Assembly (NCBI GenBank): GCA_016281435.1
Contig: JAEEIQ010000088.1
Coordinates: 1 to 53,261, forward strand
Reading direction: 5' to 3'
DNA: 53,261 nt
Origin: Bacteroidales bacterium
Lineage (GTDB): Bacteria > Bacteroidota > Bacteroidia > Bacteroidales > UBA932
Part shown: piece after piece, positions 7,956 through 17,074 of the stretch
Layout of the letters: every line of letters starts with the position of its first letter
Numbering within the stretch: position 1 is the stretch's first letter
Translations under genes and position numbers: made by a program
Notes under the pieces: generated by a model
Told to the model about the DNA's origin: nothing
The model's database searches: none
Seen by the model: only the letters and a program-made list of their open reading frames with translations

Positions 7956-9388
7956 TTCTTTCGTGATTTGATGTATTCCAGACAATAATCCATGCTGTCC
8001 ACCTTGAATAAGCGGCAGAGGGCGATGTAAAGAACAATTCCAGCCGCAAGCTGCAGCAGGAGCATGGGAATCCCGGGAAGCGGGAGCTTCTCCAGGAGGA
8101 AGACCGCCCCTCCCATCAGGCCGCTCGCGAGGAACAGGGGGGCCATGTCCCTGAACTGCTCTCCGGCCCCGTAGCCGAGCAGTTTCTTATTGGGATGGAT
8201 ATTTATGAACAGGCAGATGAGGTTGTGCAGCACTATCCCCCATGCCACGGCTTCGAGTCCGATGAAGAAGCTTCCGACCATGATGACGGCTTCAAGTGCC
8301 TTTTTCAGCAGTTCGAGCTTCAGGGTTATGTCGCTGTAGCCCAGGGCTTTGATTGCAACCAGGTTGGAGCTCTGTATCGGCATCAGCATGAATCCGAGGC
8401 AGAAGATGCGGATAAACGGCACGGCTTCCATCCACTTGTCCGTCAGAAGGACGTGCACAAGGGGCCGCGCCGTGGCCATCAGTCCGGCCAGAAGGGGGAG
8501 GACGAAAAAGCAGGTCAGCTTCATCGAGCGGCGCATCATCTGCTTTACACGCTCCCTGTCATCCTGGTCCTCGGAAAAGGCAGGCATCAGGATGGACTGG
8601 ACGGAGCTGTTGATGCTGGTCATGAACATGGTCGGCAGCTGGCGTCCCTTTTCGAAGAAAGCCAGCGAAGCCGGCTGCCAGACTTTCCAGATGACAACGC
8701 CGCGGATGTTCTCGTAGACCGCGACTATGATGTTGGTAAGGAATATCTTCCATCCGTAGTCGAAAAGGGAGCGGAAGCGCTCGCGGCTGAACACGGCCTC
8801 CGGCCTCCACCGGACGGTGAACCAGAGGATCAGGGTCACGGCCATCTGGGATGCCACCTGCTGGAACACGAGCGCCCAAACCCCGGCCCCCTTCAGGGCC
8901 AGCGCGATGCCGCCCGCCCCGGAGATGAGGGCCGCGCCGAGGCTCGCGGCGAAGAGCTTGCGGAACAGCATCTTCTTCGCAATGTATGCCCGCTGGATCG
9001 AGTTGAACGCGTTGAATATGACGTTGAGGCCCAGGACCCTCAGCACCGGCACGAAGAGATCGTCGCCGTAGAAGGACGCTACGGCCGGAGCAGCGAAGAA
9101 CAGCATGAGGTAGAAAAGCAGCGACAGGCCGATGCAGAAATGGAATATTGTCGAGAAATCGACGTTGTCCGCGCCCTTTTTCTGGATCAGGGCATTGTTC
9201 AGGCCGCCGTCCACCACGACGTTCAGCAGGCTGATGAAGACCATCAGCACCGCTATGACGCCGTAGTCCCGCGGCATCAGGATGCGCGCGAGGATGACTG
9301 CCACGACGAGGGTTACGATCTGGGAGCTGAATTTCTCGAGCAACTTCCAGAGCGTGGACCTGACCAATGTTTCCCTGCTGTAAGACAT
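7952..9388 (-). CDS. MOP-superfamily polysaccharide flippase (Wzx/PST type)
   Basis: The 478 residues form a polytopic inner-membrane protein with many hydrophobic helices. The N-terminus (KLLEKFSSQIVTLVVAVILA, then RILMPRDYG) is typical of the lipopolysaccharide-biosynthesis/WzxC-like transporters that flip lipid-linked glycans across the inner membrane. It is the first gene of the leftward block and overlaps dapB by 4 bp. No glycosyltransferases lie beside it, so its lipid-linked substrate cannot be told from context. Its leader holds a 19-bp hairpin and a sequence repeated 39 kb away in front of another gene. Confidence 0.88.
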   Translation of the reverse strand: MSYSRETLVRSTLWKLLEKFSSQIVTLVVAVILARILMPRDYGVIAVLMVFISLLNVVVDGGLNNALIQKKGADNVDFSTIFHFCIGLSLLFYLMLFFAAPAVASFYGDDLFVPVLRVLGLNVIFNAFNSIQRAYIAKKMLFRKLFAASLGAALISGAGGIALALKGAGVWALVFQQVASQMAVTLILWFTVRWRPEAVFSRERFRSLFDYGWKIFLTNIIVAVYENIRGVVIWKVWQPASLAFFEKGRQLPTMFMTSINSSVQSILMPAFSEDQDDRERVKQMMRRSMKLTCFFVLPLLAGLMATARPLVHVLLTDKWMEAVPFIRIFCLGFMLMPIQSSNLVAIKALGYSDITLKLELLKKALEAVIMVGSFFIGLEAVAWGIVLHNLICLFINIHPNKKLLGYGAGEQFRDMAPLFLASGLMGGAVFLLEKLPLPGIPMLLLQLAAGIVLYIALCRLFKVDSMDYCLEYIKSRKK

Positions 9389-9406
9389 GTTATTGCGCGC
9401 AAATGG

Positions 9407-9454
9407 AAATAATCCGCAAATCGACTGCTAATTTCGTCAATCTGCGGATTATTT
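9407..9454. repeat. 19-bp stem, 10-nt loop hairpin before the flippase gene
   Basis: The arms at 9407-9425 and 9436-9454 pair over 19 positions: twelve perfect outer pairs (AAATAATCCGCA with TGCGGATTATTT) and seven inner ones that include two G-T wobbles. The loop is 9426-9435. It lies between the SusD stop at 9477 and the flippase ATG at 9388. There is no strong T run after it on either strand, so a leader or processing structure is at least as likely as a terminator. Its right arm and loop are part of a repeat also found at 48488-48537. Confidence 0.7.
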
Positions 9455-9469
9455 GCAAATTTACCCGGC
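9420..9469 (-). repeat. Dispersed leader repeat, copy 1
   Basis: These 50 bases match 48488-48537 with two mismatches (positions 9423 and 9447), in the same orientation. Read on the minus strand the repeat begins GCCGGGTAAATTTGC and so contains TAAATTTG, an exact match to the Bacteroidetes -7 consensus TAnnTTTG, and the 10-bp palindrome ATTTGCAAAT. Both copies sit just ahead of a minus-strand start codon (here flippase at 9388). A promoter-plus-leader element, or a small mobile repeat that supplies one, would fit. Confidence 0.75.
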
Positions 9470-9476
9470 AGGGATA

Positions 9477-11054
9477 TCAATCGTAGTAACCGGGATTGTT
9501 TTCCATCGGGTTTGTCTGGACCTCGATGGCAGGAATCGGCCATAAGTAACCTTTCACGGTATCGAATTCGCGCTTGGCTATCGACACCTTCTTGTAAGTT
9601 TTCTTGGTAGACCCTTCTATGGTATAGAGAAAAAGGGAATAGCAGTCCGTCATAGTCTCCGGGCCTATCTTCCAGCGGCGGATGTCTGACATTCGAAGCC
9701 CCTCGAAGCCAAGCTCCACGCGCCTTTCGTGACGGATCGCCTCCAGAAGGCGCTCCCGCGACAAGGGGCCTCCGGTAAACTTTTCCTCCGCCTGCGCTAT
9801 AGTAGGCATCATCACGTCGGAGCGCTGCCGCACCTTGTTGACGAGGGAGCATACTTCGTCATAGTCGTAATGGTTGGTCTCCACCAGCGATTCCGCAAGC
9901 ATGAGGAGCACGTCCGCATAACGGATGAGAGGGAAATCCATGCCGTCGTTGTTGTGCAGCTTTTCCGGGTTTTCTTCAATAAATTTCTTGAGTTTCATGC
10001 CAGTATGGCTTATGCCGAGGGTCTTGCCGCTGGCTGCGACCACGACGCTCATCTCGAGCCTCGGGTCCCTGCCGTCGTATGGCTTGGCCCAGGAGAAGGA
10101 GGAGCCCGGATCATCCCACTTGCGGCCGTCCGTCATGTAGAAATCTTCAGCGAAATTGTAGGAGGGCATATACCTGGAAGACTGGGAGAATTTCGACCAG
10201 AACACGCCGGATGCGCTTTCGGCCGTCTTGTCGGGGATGTACTGCTGGGTGAAAATGTATTCGCTGTTCCTTTCGTACGTCTCGGTGAACAACTGGGAAA
10301 ACAGGGGGTGGAGTTCATACTGCCCGAGAGCGATGATTGCGCGGCATGCGTCGGCACACCACTCGTACAGGCCGTTGTAGAGGCACAGCCTCGCCTTGAT
10401 CGCAAGCGCGGCGCCCTGCGTCAGACGGCCGTAATTGGCATCGCTCCTGACAAGGGGCAGCTTGTCGATGGCTTCGTCCAGGTCGAGAAGGATATTGGAA
10501 AGGATGATATTCCGGTCCACCCTCGGGCTCTTCTTTTCTTCCAGTCCTTCCGGCTTTGTACGCCACGGGCAGTCGCCGTAGAAATCGATCAGGTCCATGT
10601 AGAAGAAGGCGCGGAGGACCTTGGCTTCGGCAATATGGCAGGCGCGCCGGGCTTCGCCGTTGGTGACGTCCTCGTGGGAATTGTTGGAGTAGCGCAGCTC
10701 CGGAGCCTTGGCAATGACCGTGTTTGCCCGCAGGATGCCGGCATAGTCCTGACTCCATTTTTTCAAGGTGAGGTACATGTCCGAAGGAGTCTGGGCGAAG
10801 CGCCAGTATACGCTTTCCCCGACGATGGGGTCGTTGCAGTAGCCGTTGTCCGTGATGAAATCCAGGCTCAAGGGAAGTTCCTTGTTTATGATAAGCGCGC
10901 TGTACGCCCCGTTCAGGACATTGACAAGGTCTTCCTCGACCTTGATGTCGTCAAGGGTGATGAAGCTTTCAGGATCCCTGTCCAGAAAACCGGCGCACGA
11001 GGAAACGGTCAGTCCGGCTGCCAGCGACAATATGAATAATGCAGATGCTTTCAT
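9477..11054 (-). CDS. SusD/RagB-family outer-membrane lipoprotein
   Basis: The 525-residue product has a lipoprotein signal (lipobox VSSC, then AGFLDRDP), a typical SusD N-terminus. SusD proteins are helical TPR-rich lids that bind glycan on the cell surface and feed the partner SusC porin. Its start lies 13 nt after the end of the SusC gene, so the two form a pair. The protein ends in NNPGYYD, a common SusD ending. The binding-site residues cannot be mapped by eye, so the ligand is unknown. Confidence 0.93.
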   Translation of the reverse strand: MKASALFILSLAAGLTVSSCAGFLDRDPESFITLDDIKVEEDLVNVLNGAYSALIINKELPLSLDFITDNGYCNDPIVGESVYWRFAQTPSDMYLTLKKWSQDYAGILRANTVIAKAPELRYSNNSHEDVTNGEARRACHIAEAKVLRAFFYMDLIDFYGDCPWRTKPEGLEEKKSPRVDRNIILSNILLDLDEAIDKLPLVRSDANYGRLTQGAALAIKARLCLYNGLYEWCADACRAIIALGQYELHPLFSQLFTETYERNSEYIFTQQYIPDKTAESASGVFWSKFSQSSRYMPSYNFAEDFYMTDGRKWDDPGSSFSWAKPYDGRDPRLEMSVVVAASGKTLGISHTGMKLKKFIEENPEKLHNNDGMDFPLIRYADVLLMLAESLVETNHYDYDEVCSLVNKVRQRSDVMMPTIAQAEEKFTGGPLSRERLLEAIRHERRVELGFEGLRMSDIRRWKIGPETMTDCYSLFLYTIEGSTKKTYKKVSIAKREFDTVKGYLWPIPAIEVQTNPMENNPGYYD

Positions 11055-11067
11055 TTTCCTTGCTTTA

Positions 11068-14000
11068 TCAGAATGACAGGGATGCTCCGACGGAGCCGCT
11101 CTTGATTATGGGATACGACGACGGGGATGAATTCGAGGCCGATCTTTCAGGATCGAAGCCCTTCAGGAAAGAGGAGAACGTCAGAAGATTCTCTGCCGTC
11201 AGATACACGCGGAGGGATTTTATCTTGGCCTCCGTCAGCCATTTCCCGCGGAAGGAATAGCCGAGCTGGACGTTCTTCAGGCGGAGGTAGGCCGAATTGT
11301 ACATGTCATGGGACGAGACTATCCCGAGCCTTTCCTTGTCCGCGAACAGGCAGCGGTATTGAGGGGTCGCCTCGGTCCAGTATTTGTCTTCGAGCTGGGT
11401 GAAAACCTGCCCGACGAAGGTAGCCGCGTACGGCGAGTAGAACTGCAGATAAGCCGTGGCAGGTCCCTGGCCCTGGAAGAGGGCCTGGAAGTCCAGATTC
11501 TTCCAGCCGAAATTCACATTGAAGGAGAAACGCAGGTCGGAGCGGCTGCGGCCCAGGTAGACCATGTCGTTCGGAGTGATGAGGTTGTCGCCGTCCCTGT
11601 CTTCCAGCAGAAGGTCTCCGGGGCGCGGTTTCTGGTGCAGAGACGTAGCCGTCACGCCGGGCTTCAGGGTATATTCGCGGTCGAGGTCCGGGATGGACGG
11701 ATCGCTGTCGTCCTGCCATGTGAAGTCGTCCAGCTGGTAGAGTCCCAGGCAGTTGTATCCGTAACGGGAACGGGCCGGCTTGCCGACCACGGAGCGGAGG
11801 TTTCCTTCCGTGTCGTGCCATTGTTCCTTGTTGTCACCCAGGCTTACTATCCTGTTGAGGATGTAGCTGACGTGCCCTCCGAGCCGCAGGTACATCGAAT
11901 TCGGCAGCGTCTTGTTCCATGTGGCGCTGAACTCGACTCCGTAATTGCGCATGCGGCCTACGTTCTGCGGCGCGCCTTTGGTCCCGGTGCCCAGCGAGAT
12001 GACGGGATACAGGGAACTGAGCATGTTGCTTACTTCCTTGTCGAATACGTCCGCCGAAACCCGGAACTGCTTCAGGAAGTCGAAGTCGATTCCGGCGTTG
12101 ACCTGGTCCACGGTCTCCCAGGTGGTGTTCTTGTCCGCGAACATGTAGTACGCCACGCCCGTCTTGAGCGTCCCCCCGAAGGAATAATACGCCTCGGAGG
12201 TCATCTGGTCGACATAGGCGTAGGCGTTGCTGATATTGTCGTTGCCGAGCCTTCCGGCCGAGAGCCTCAGCTTCAGGTTGTCCACCCACCTGGCATCGCT
12301 CATGAATCCTTCCTTGTCTATCCTCCAGGCGATTCCGGCGGAGGGGAACAGGCCGAAACGGCGTCCCTTCGCGAAACGGGAGGAGCCGTCATAGCGGACG
12401 TTGGACTCGAAAATGTAGCGGTTGTCATAAATCAGCTGCACCCTTCCGAACGTGGAAAGGGACGCGTATTCGTAGGACGACCCTGTCGTGGACAGGGAAT
12501 TGGGATTGCCGTACGCCAGGATGGGCGCATTCTTGATGAGGTCATAGACATGCGTCTGGTTCCAGCTGCTGCCCGTTTCCCGCATCTCGTAACCGGCGAG
12601 GGCGTTGAGTCCGAGCTTGCCTTCCTTCCGGACATAGTTCGCCGTCAGCGACAGGGTACGGTTCCATCCCCATGTCGATCTGTCGGACAGTCCGGAGCGG
12701 TGCACGCTGCTCGAGTCGAGTTCCTCGGAGCCCGTCGTTTCATAATTCGGGATATAGGTCATGCCGTGCTGGCTGGAGTTCCGGGCATTGTACGTTCCCT
12801 TGACGGTCATCCCATCGAAGGGGGTCCAGGTGACCGTGAATATGCTGCTGAGGTCCGAGTACCTGTTGGTCGTCCCTCCGCCGAGCTGGTCGATGGCGAA
12901 CGCGGTGGCGCCCGAACTGTAGACCACCTCCCCGTCTTCCTCCGCCTTCATGAACAGGATGGGCCTGTTCTGGAGATACCTGCTTATAAGCGAGGAGGAC
13001 GACTGCGCTTCACTGGAGTTCTTCTCCAGTCCGCTGAGATCGACTCCGACCTTGAGTTTCTTGCGGAAGAAATAGAGGTTCAGCTTGACGTGATAATCCA
13101 GCTTGTCGGCCCTGGTCGAGAAGACGATTCCCGTCTGGTCCTGGTATCCGGCGGAGAAAGAGAAGTCGGATCTTTCCCAGCCTCCGGAGGCGCCGATGTG
13201 GTGCTGATGCATGAAACCGGGCTGGAAGTAGGCATCCCTCCAGTTGACAGGGGTATATTGGTCGCTGCCCCCTTCCGCCCACCGGGCGCGCACCGTGTCT
13301 GAGTACTTCTTGAAGGTGCTGTTCCCCATGGCCGTCTTCCAGGCCAGGTTCACGAAGTCTATGTACTTGACCGGATCGTCCTCTATCTCCGGGAAACTGG
13401 TGGCCTGCTGGACGGAAGCGGAACCGGAGTAGCTCAGGCGCAGTCCGCGCGCGCCCTGCTTGGTCTCGATCACGATGACGCCGCCGGCCGCCCTGTTGCC
13501 GTATATGGCCGCGGAAGAGGCGTCTTTCAGGATGGAAACGCTCCTGATGTCCTTGGGGTTGACCCTGTAGAGGGTGCTTTCCACGCCATCCACTATGATA
13601 AGCGGCGCGCTGCTGTTGTCCAGCGAGGAAACGCCCCGGATATGGATGTCCATCTCATCGGATCCGGGCTGGCCGGAATCCTGCGTCATTTCAAGTCCGG
13701 CCGCCTTGCCCTGGAGCAGCATGTCCGTGGACGAGACAACCCTGTCCTCGGCATCGGACAGGGATATGTTCTGAACGGCCCCGGTCGCGTCCGACTTTGT
13801 CGTGCTGAAATAGCCTATGGATATCACCTCGTCGAGCATGTCCGCTGATTCGACCATCTCCACGTCGATTACGGTCTTCCCCTTGATTCGGACCGTCTGC
13901 TTCTCGAAACCGAGGAAGGAGAACTCGAGGACTTCGGCGTCGGAAGGCACTCCGAGCGAATAGGTCCCGTCCTTGCCGGTGATCGTCCCGGCCTTTGCTC

Positions 14001-14154
14001 CCCTGACCATTACGGAGGCGCCTGGCAGAGGATAGCCCGTCTCGTCAGTGACGGTTCCCTTGATGACCACGGTCCCGCCCTGGCTCTGCCCGAATACTGA
14101 GCAGGTCATCAGCAGCATTGCCGCCAGCGCGGCGAATCTTAATTGTCTCGCCAT
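11068..14154 (-). CDS. SusC/RagA-family TonB-dependent transporter
   Basis: The protein of about 1028 residues has a signal peptide, then a carboxypeptidase-regulatory-like domain (GTVTDETGYPLPGASVMV), a plug domain with the family motif IRGVSSLDNSSAPLIIVDGV, and a long beta-barrel. It would import oligosaccharides across the outer membrane using TonB energy. I chose the ATG at 14154 because it begins MARQLRF followed by a hydrophobic stretch and lies 5 nt after the preceding stop; an in-frame ATG at 14175 overlaps that gene. Its partner SusD follows at 11054. Confidence 0.95.
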   Translation of the reverse strand: MARQLRFAALAAMLLMTCSVFGQSQGGTVVIKGTVTDETGYPLPGASVMVRGAKAGTITGKDGTYSLGVPSDAEVLEFSFLGFEKQTVRIKGKTVIDVEMVESADMLDEVISIGYFSTTKSDATGAVQNISLSDAEDRVVSSTDMLLQGKAAGLEMTQDSGQPGSDEMDIHIRGVSSLDNSSAPLIIVDGVESTLYRVNPKDIRSVSILKDASSAAIYGNRAAGGVIVIETKQGARGLRLSYSGSASVQQATSFPEIEDDPVKYIDFVNLAWKTAMGNSTFKKYSDTVRARWAEGGSDQYTPVNWRDAYFQPGFMHQHHIGASGGWERSDFSFSAGYQDQTGIVFSTRADKLDYHVKLNLYFFRKKLKVGVDLSGLEKNSSEAQSSSSLISRYLQNRPILFMKAEEDGEVVYSSGATAFAIDQLGGGTTNRYSDLSSIFTVTWTPFDGMTVKGTYNARNSSQHGMTYIPNYETTGSEELDSSSVHRSGLSDRSTWGWNRTLSLTANYVRKEGKLGLNALAGYEMRETGSSWNQTHVYDLIKNAPILAYGNPNSLSTTGSSYEYASLSTFGRVQLIYDNRYIFESNVRYDGSSRFAKGRRFGLFPSAGIAWRIDKEGFMSDARWVDNLKLRLSAGRLGNDNISNAYAYVDQMTSEAYYSFGGTLKTGVAYYMFADKNTTWETVDQVNAGIDFDFLKQFRVSADVFDKEVSNMLSSLYPVISLGTGTKGAPQNVGRMRNYGVEFSATWNKTLPNSMYLRLGGHVSYILNRIVSLGDNKEQWHDTEGNLRSVVGKPARSRYGYNCLGLYQLDDFTWQDDSDPSIPDLDREYTLKPGVTATSLHQKPRPGDLLLEDRDGDNLITPNDMVYLGRSRSDLRFSFNVNFGWKNLDFQALFQGQGPATAYLQFYSPYAATFVGQVFTQLEDKYWTEATPQYRCLFADKERLGIVSSHDMYNSAYLRLKNVQLGYSFRGKWLTEAKIKSLRVYLTAENLLTFSSFLKGFDPERSASNSSPSSYPIIKSGSVGASLSF

Positions 14155-14159
14155 CGCTT

Positions 14160-15722
14160 TCAGTCTATAATGCATCTTACCGGACTTGCGTCAGCCTTCT
14201 CGGAATTGGATACGGACAGCAGCGCATTCCATATCCCTTCCTTGCCGGAATAATAAATCTTGCACACCCAGGCTTTCGCGTTGGTGGTATAGGAAGCGTT
14301 GCTCCAGAGGAAGATGGTGCCGTCGGTAGGCTTGGTATCAATGCCGTTGCTCGTGATCTGGGCCGCCTTGCCGTCGCGCGTTCCGGTGACCGGCAGGTAC
14401 ATCCTGCTGAACATTTCCTCGAAGAGGTTGCGGCGGAAACTGTTGATTTCCGTGAAATTGATATCCGTGGTGTCAGCTGCGGCCATGACAAGCTGCAGGA
14501 TTTCTTCCCCGCTCGGAACACGGTATCCGTAAGGACAGGGATTGGACGCCTGGGAAGGATCACCGAGGGACGCGTGGAAATCGTACATCCCCTCCGCCGA
14601 CACGTAGTCCTCGTTTGCGGCGGAGTACTTTATCTGCACGCCGCCCCAGCCGAGGGAATTCAGATCCCTTGTCCAGTCGTTGAACGTCTTGGTGCCGTCC
14701 AAAGGGTCCTTGAAGCCGGGCACCGTGACATAACTGGAATGCCCTGCTTCGCTGCGGCTCGCTCCAAGGACCGTCGTGACCGGATTCACGAGCTCAGGCA
14801 GGAGCCTTCCTCCACTGTTTTTCGTCCAGATGTTCTTTTCGTGGCCATCGGCCGGCCGGCCCCATTGGAACATGGAACCGCAGGCATCGGGATCCCACAG
14901 GGAAGAGGCCCGTGCAGTCGCTCCGAGATTGCGGTCCAGCCAGATACGTTTCTCCGTTCCGACGCAGACCTTGCCGTCGTCCAGTACGGGGACCTCAACT
15001 TCTATCGGATCGTACAGTATCTTGTAGTAATCGTCTCCCGAGTCATAGTTCCTGTCTTTTACCATGGTGCCGGGGACCGTGACAGTGCAGGTCGCTTTCA
15101 GGTCCGTCCCGTCGAGGGTCTCGACGGTTATGACGGAGGAACCGCCGCCCGTGACCGTCACGAGCCCCTCCTGGTCCACAAGGCAGCAGGAGATGTCGCT
15201 GCTGCTCCACCTCAGGCCCCTCGGCTGCCCGTCGTCGGGCTGGATGACGGCCTGAAGCCTGTGGGGCGGATCAAGCAGATCGGAGAAAGCGTAAGCCGGT
15301 TCTGTAATCTCGACCGACGTGGCCTTTGCGATTTCCACGGAAATTATGGCCACACCCCTGATACCCTTGTCGACAGTACGGATTCCGACGATGCTGACGC
15401 CCTCCTTCAACGGTGTCACGAGCCCGTTTTCATCCAGGGATACAACAGTCGGATCAGTGTTGATCCAAGTGAAGCTCTTATCCACGGCATCTTCCGGCAG
15501 GATGGTAAATTCCAGCTGGAGGGTCTTGCTGAGGTCGAGGACATGCCGGCCGTCGATGTTGAGACTGACGGACGACACATGGACGAAGCCTTCGTCTTCA
15601 TCTTGCTCCAGAGCGTCGCAGGATGACGGCAAGAGGACAAAGCACGAGGCTATCAGGATTGCCGACGTGCCGGACAAGAATATTTCACGCGCGCGTGAAA
15701 CGGCGGGAAGCACTCGTTTCAT
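14160..15722 (-). CDS. Surface lipoprotein with Ig-like (Big_2) and FISUMP-type domains
   Basis: The 520 residues begin with a long lipoprotein signal (Cys in LPSSC, about residue 35). Two Ig-like group 2 repeats follow: one around residues 48-130 with WINTDPTVVSLDENGLVTPL, and one around 135-215 with WSSSDISCCLVDQEGLVTV. The C-terminal half has the pattern IWLDRNLGA, MFQWGR and CPYGYRVPSGEE, typical of the Fibrobacter succinogenes major paralogous domain, a C-type-lectin-like fold. It sits just upstream of SusC/SusD, where Bacteroidetes usually encode a surface glycan-binding protein, and I infer that role. No catalytic residues were recognised. Confidence 0.8.
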   Translation of the reverse strand: MKRVLPAVSRAREIFLSGTSAILIASCFVLLPSSCDALEQDEDEGFVHVSSVSLNIDGRHVLDLSKTLQLEFTILPEDAVDKSFTWINTDPTVVSLDENGLVTPLKEGVSIVGIRTVDKGIRGVAIISVEIAKATSVEITEPAYAFSDLLDPPHRLQAVIQPDDGQPRGLRWSSSDISCCLVDQEGLVTVTGGGSSVITVETLDGTDLKATCTVTVPGTMVKDRNYDSGDDYYKILYDPIEVEVPVLDDGKVCVGTEKRIWLDRNLGATARASSLWDPDACGSMFQWGRPADGHEKNIWTKNSGGRLLPELVNPVTTVLGASRSEAGHSSYVTVPGFKDPLDGTKTFNDWTRDLNSLGWGGVQIKYSAANEDYVSAEGMYDFHASLGDPSQASNPCPYGYRVPSGEEILQLVMAAADTTDINFTEINSFRRNLFEEMFSRMYLPVTGTRDGKAAQITSNGIDTKPTDGTIFLWSNASYTTNAKAWVCKIYYSGKEGIWNALLSVSNSEKADASPVRCIID

Positions 15723-15744
15723 TTGTGCAGCAGGTTAAAATTGG

Positions 15745-16821
15745 TTATTGTTTCTTTCTGATAAGTCCGTAACCGTCCGTCATGTGGCTCCGCCTGTAGT
15801 GGATCATCTCAAGTTCCGCGGCCGTGCCTATGGCCGGCATGTCGTGCGTCCACGCATCATCAATGCATTTCCATGCGAACTCGGAAGCGACGGCCGCATC
15901 CCTGAACTGGGGCAGCCCGTCCACGGGCCGGCCGGACTCTATCGATGCGGCGAATTTCCTGAGCATCGTGCCGATATTCTTCTCCCCGTGATCGCGTTCC
16001 ACCACTTCGGTTTTCGTCACGCCACGCAGTTCCACGACGGCGGTCTTGAAGTCGTGATGCATCCTGACCACTCCTTTCGTCCCGAGTATATCAACGTATG
16101 ATAGATGAGTCTGGTCCTTTGCCAGCTGGCCGTATGCATGGCTCTGCGTTATGTCGAACACTACGCCGCTCTCGAAGGTACCCTGCGCCTGGAGCCACCA
16201 TGGGTCCTTGTAACTCCACATCCTGAGGCCCTGTGCCCGCATGGTCTTATACTCGCTGCCGGCAAGCCATCTTGCTATGTCGACGTAATGCATCCCGCAG
16301 TCATGGAAAGCCGGACCCTCGGCCTCATGCCCCTCTCCGGGAGAAAGCCCGGGGGTCTGATGACAGATACGTATTACGGCAAGTTCGCCTATTTCTCCGG
16401 ATTCGATATATTCCTTTATCTGATGATGATACCAGGAATTCCGCAGATAGAGGTTCGCGGCGGAGATTATCCCGGCTCCTTCGACAAGGCGCACGGCTTC
16501 CCATTCTTTGGCTATCGAGTCGGCTATCGGCTTTTCAGAGATTATATGCTTTCCGGCCTCCACGGCCAACTTGATCCGGCGCACCCGGGTATCGGCAAGG
16601 GCAGTAAGGATCACGACATCTGTTTCAGCATCACTGAATATTACGCTTTCGTCGGTAGTGAAGCAGGTCTCCGGATACCTGGAAACAAAATCTCCAAATG
16701 CCCCGGCATCGATGTCACAGACATATTTCGCTTCCCATCCGGCATCTTCCTGAATGGCATCGAAATAGAAACGGCCCATTCTCCCGAACCCTATTATAGC
16801 TGCTTTCAACGGTCGTGACAT
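15745..16821 (-). CDS. Gfo/Idh/MocA-family oxidoreductase
   Basis: The 358 residues have no signal peptide, so this is a cytoplasmic enzyme. The Rossmann motif GFGRMG is at residues 11-16 and the family Lys-Pro is in GKHIISEKPI. Members oxidise or reduce a sugar ring carbon with NAD(P). It is the first gene of the leftward SusC/SusD transcript and is divergent from the 28-kb rightward locus. It is only distantly related to the two Gfo/Idh/MocA enzymes at 34020-37854. The substrate cannot be named from sequence. Confidence 0.9.
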   Translation of the reverse strand: MSRPLKAAIIGFGRMGRFYFDAIQEDAGWEAKYVCDIDAGAFGDFVSRYPETCFTTDESVIFSDAETDVVILTALADTRVRRIKLAVEAGKHIISEKPIADSIAKEWEAVRLVEGAGIISAANLYLRNSWYHHQIKEYIESGEIGELAVIRICHQTPGLSPGEGHEAEGPAFHDCGMHYVDIARWLAGSEYKTMRAQGLRMWSYKDPWWLQAQGTFESGVVFDITQSHAYGQLAKDQTHLSYVDILGTKGVVRMHHDFKTAVVELRGVTKTEVVERDHGEKNIGTMLRKFAASIESGRPVDGLPQFRDAAVASEFAWKCIDDAWTHDMPAIGTAAELEMIHYRRSHMTDGYGLIRKKQ

Positions 16822-16838
16822 CCTGTCGATTTTTTTTG

Positions 16839-16873
16839 CGAAAATAGACCCCCGTTCCGCTTTTGCCGGTTAA
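16839..16873 (-). promoter_or_regulatory. Predicted promoter of the leftward Gfo/Idh-SusCD transcript
   Basis: On the minus strand TTAACC (16873-16868) is followed after exactly 21 nt by TATTTTCG (16846-16839), 17 nt ahead of the ATG at 16821. The second box is one base off the -7 consensus TAnnTTTG. The same pair with the same spacing occurs on the plus strand at 17007-17041, which is why I give it more weight than either box alone. Confidence 0.5.
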
Positions 16874-16972
16874 GTCCATGATTAATCGTTAACAGGAACC
16901 TTTAACCTCCAGAACTCCCCGCAATGCTATTATAAAGGATGGGACAGCAAGGGGCCCTGAACGGCCAAATAG

Positions 16973-17000
16973 GGTTAATCATTTTTTTTGTTGATTAACC
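16973..17000. promoter_or_regulatory. Inverted repeat in the divergent promoter (candidate operator)
   Basis: GGTTAATCA (16973-16981) and TGATTAACC (16992-17000) form a perfect 9-bp inverted repeat with a 10-nt T-rich spacer. TTAACC recurs 12 bp further on (17007-17012) as part of the predicted promoter. More copies of this half-site in both directions lie at 16868-16873, 16888-16893 and 16901-16907. The cluster lies between two divergent starts and is the best candidate for binding by the locus regulator. A simple terminator is unlikely because neither flanking gene ends here. Confidence 0.5.
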
Positions 17001-17006
17001 AAGACC

Positions 17007-17041
17007 TTAACCAACTAATTGAAAACAGGCGGGTATTTTCG
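17007..17041 (+). promoter_or_regulatory. Predicted promoter of the 28-kb rightward transcript
   Basis: TTAACC (17007-17012), a 21-nt spacer, then TATTTTCG (17034-17041) lie 33 nt ahead of the ATG at 17075. Both boxes and the spacing copy the arrangement on the minus strand at 16839-16873. The upstream box differs from the usual TTTG/TTG -33 element, so an activator or alternative sigma factor may be needed. Confidence 0.5.
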
Positions 17042-17074
17042 TGTTTGAAAGATTTTTAAAGGACTCACTGAAAG

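Noticed and set aside
11308..13302. 664-codon open frame on the plus strand
   Set aside because: It is antisense to the SusC gene, whose plug and barrel motifs are intact.
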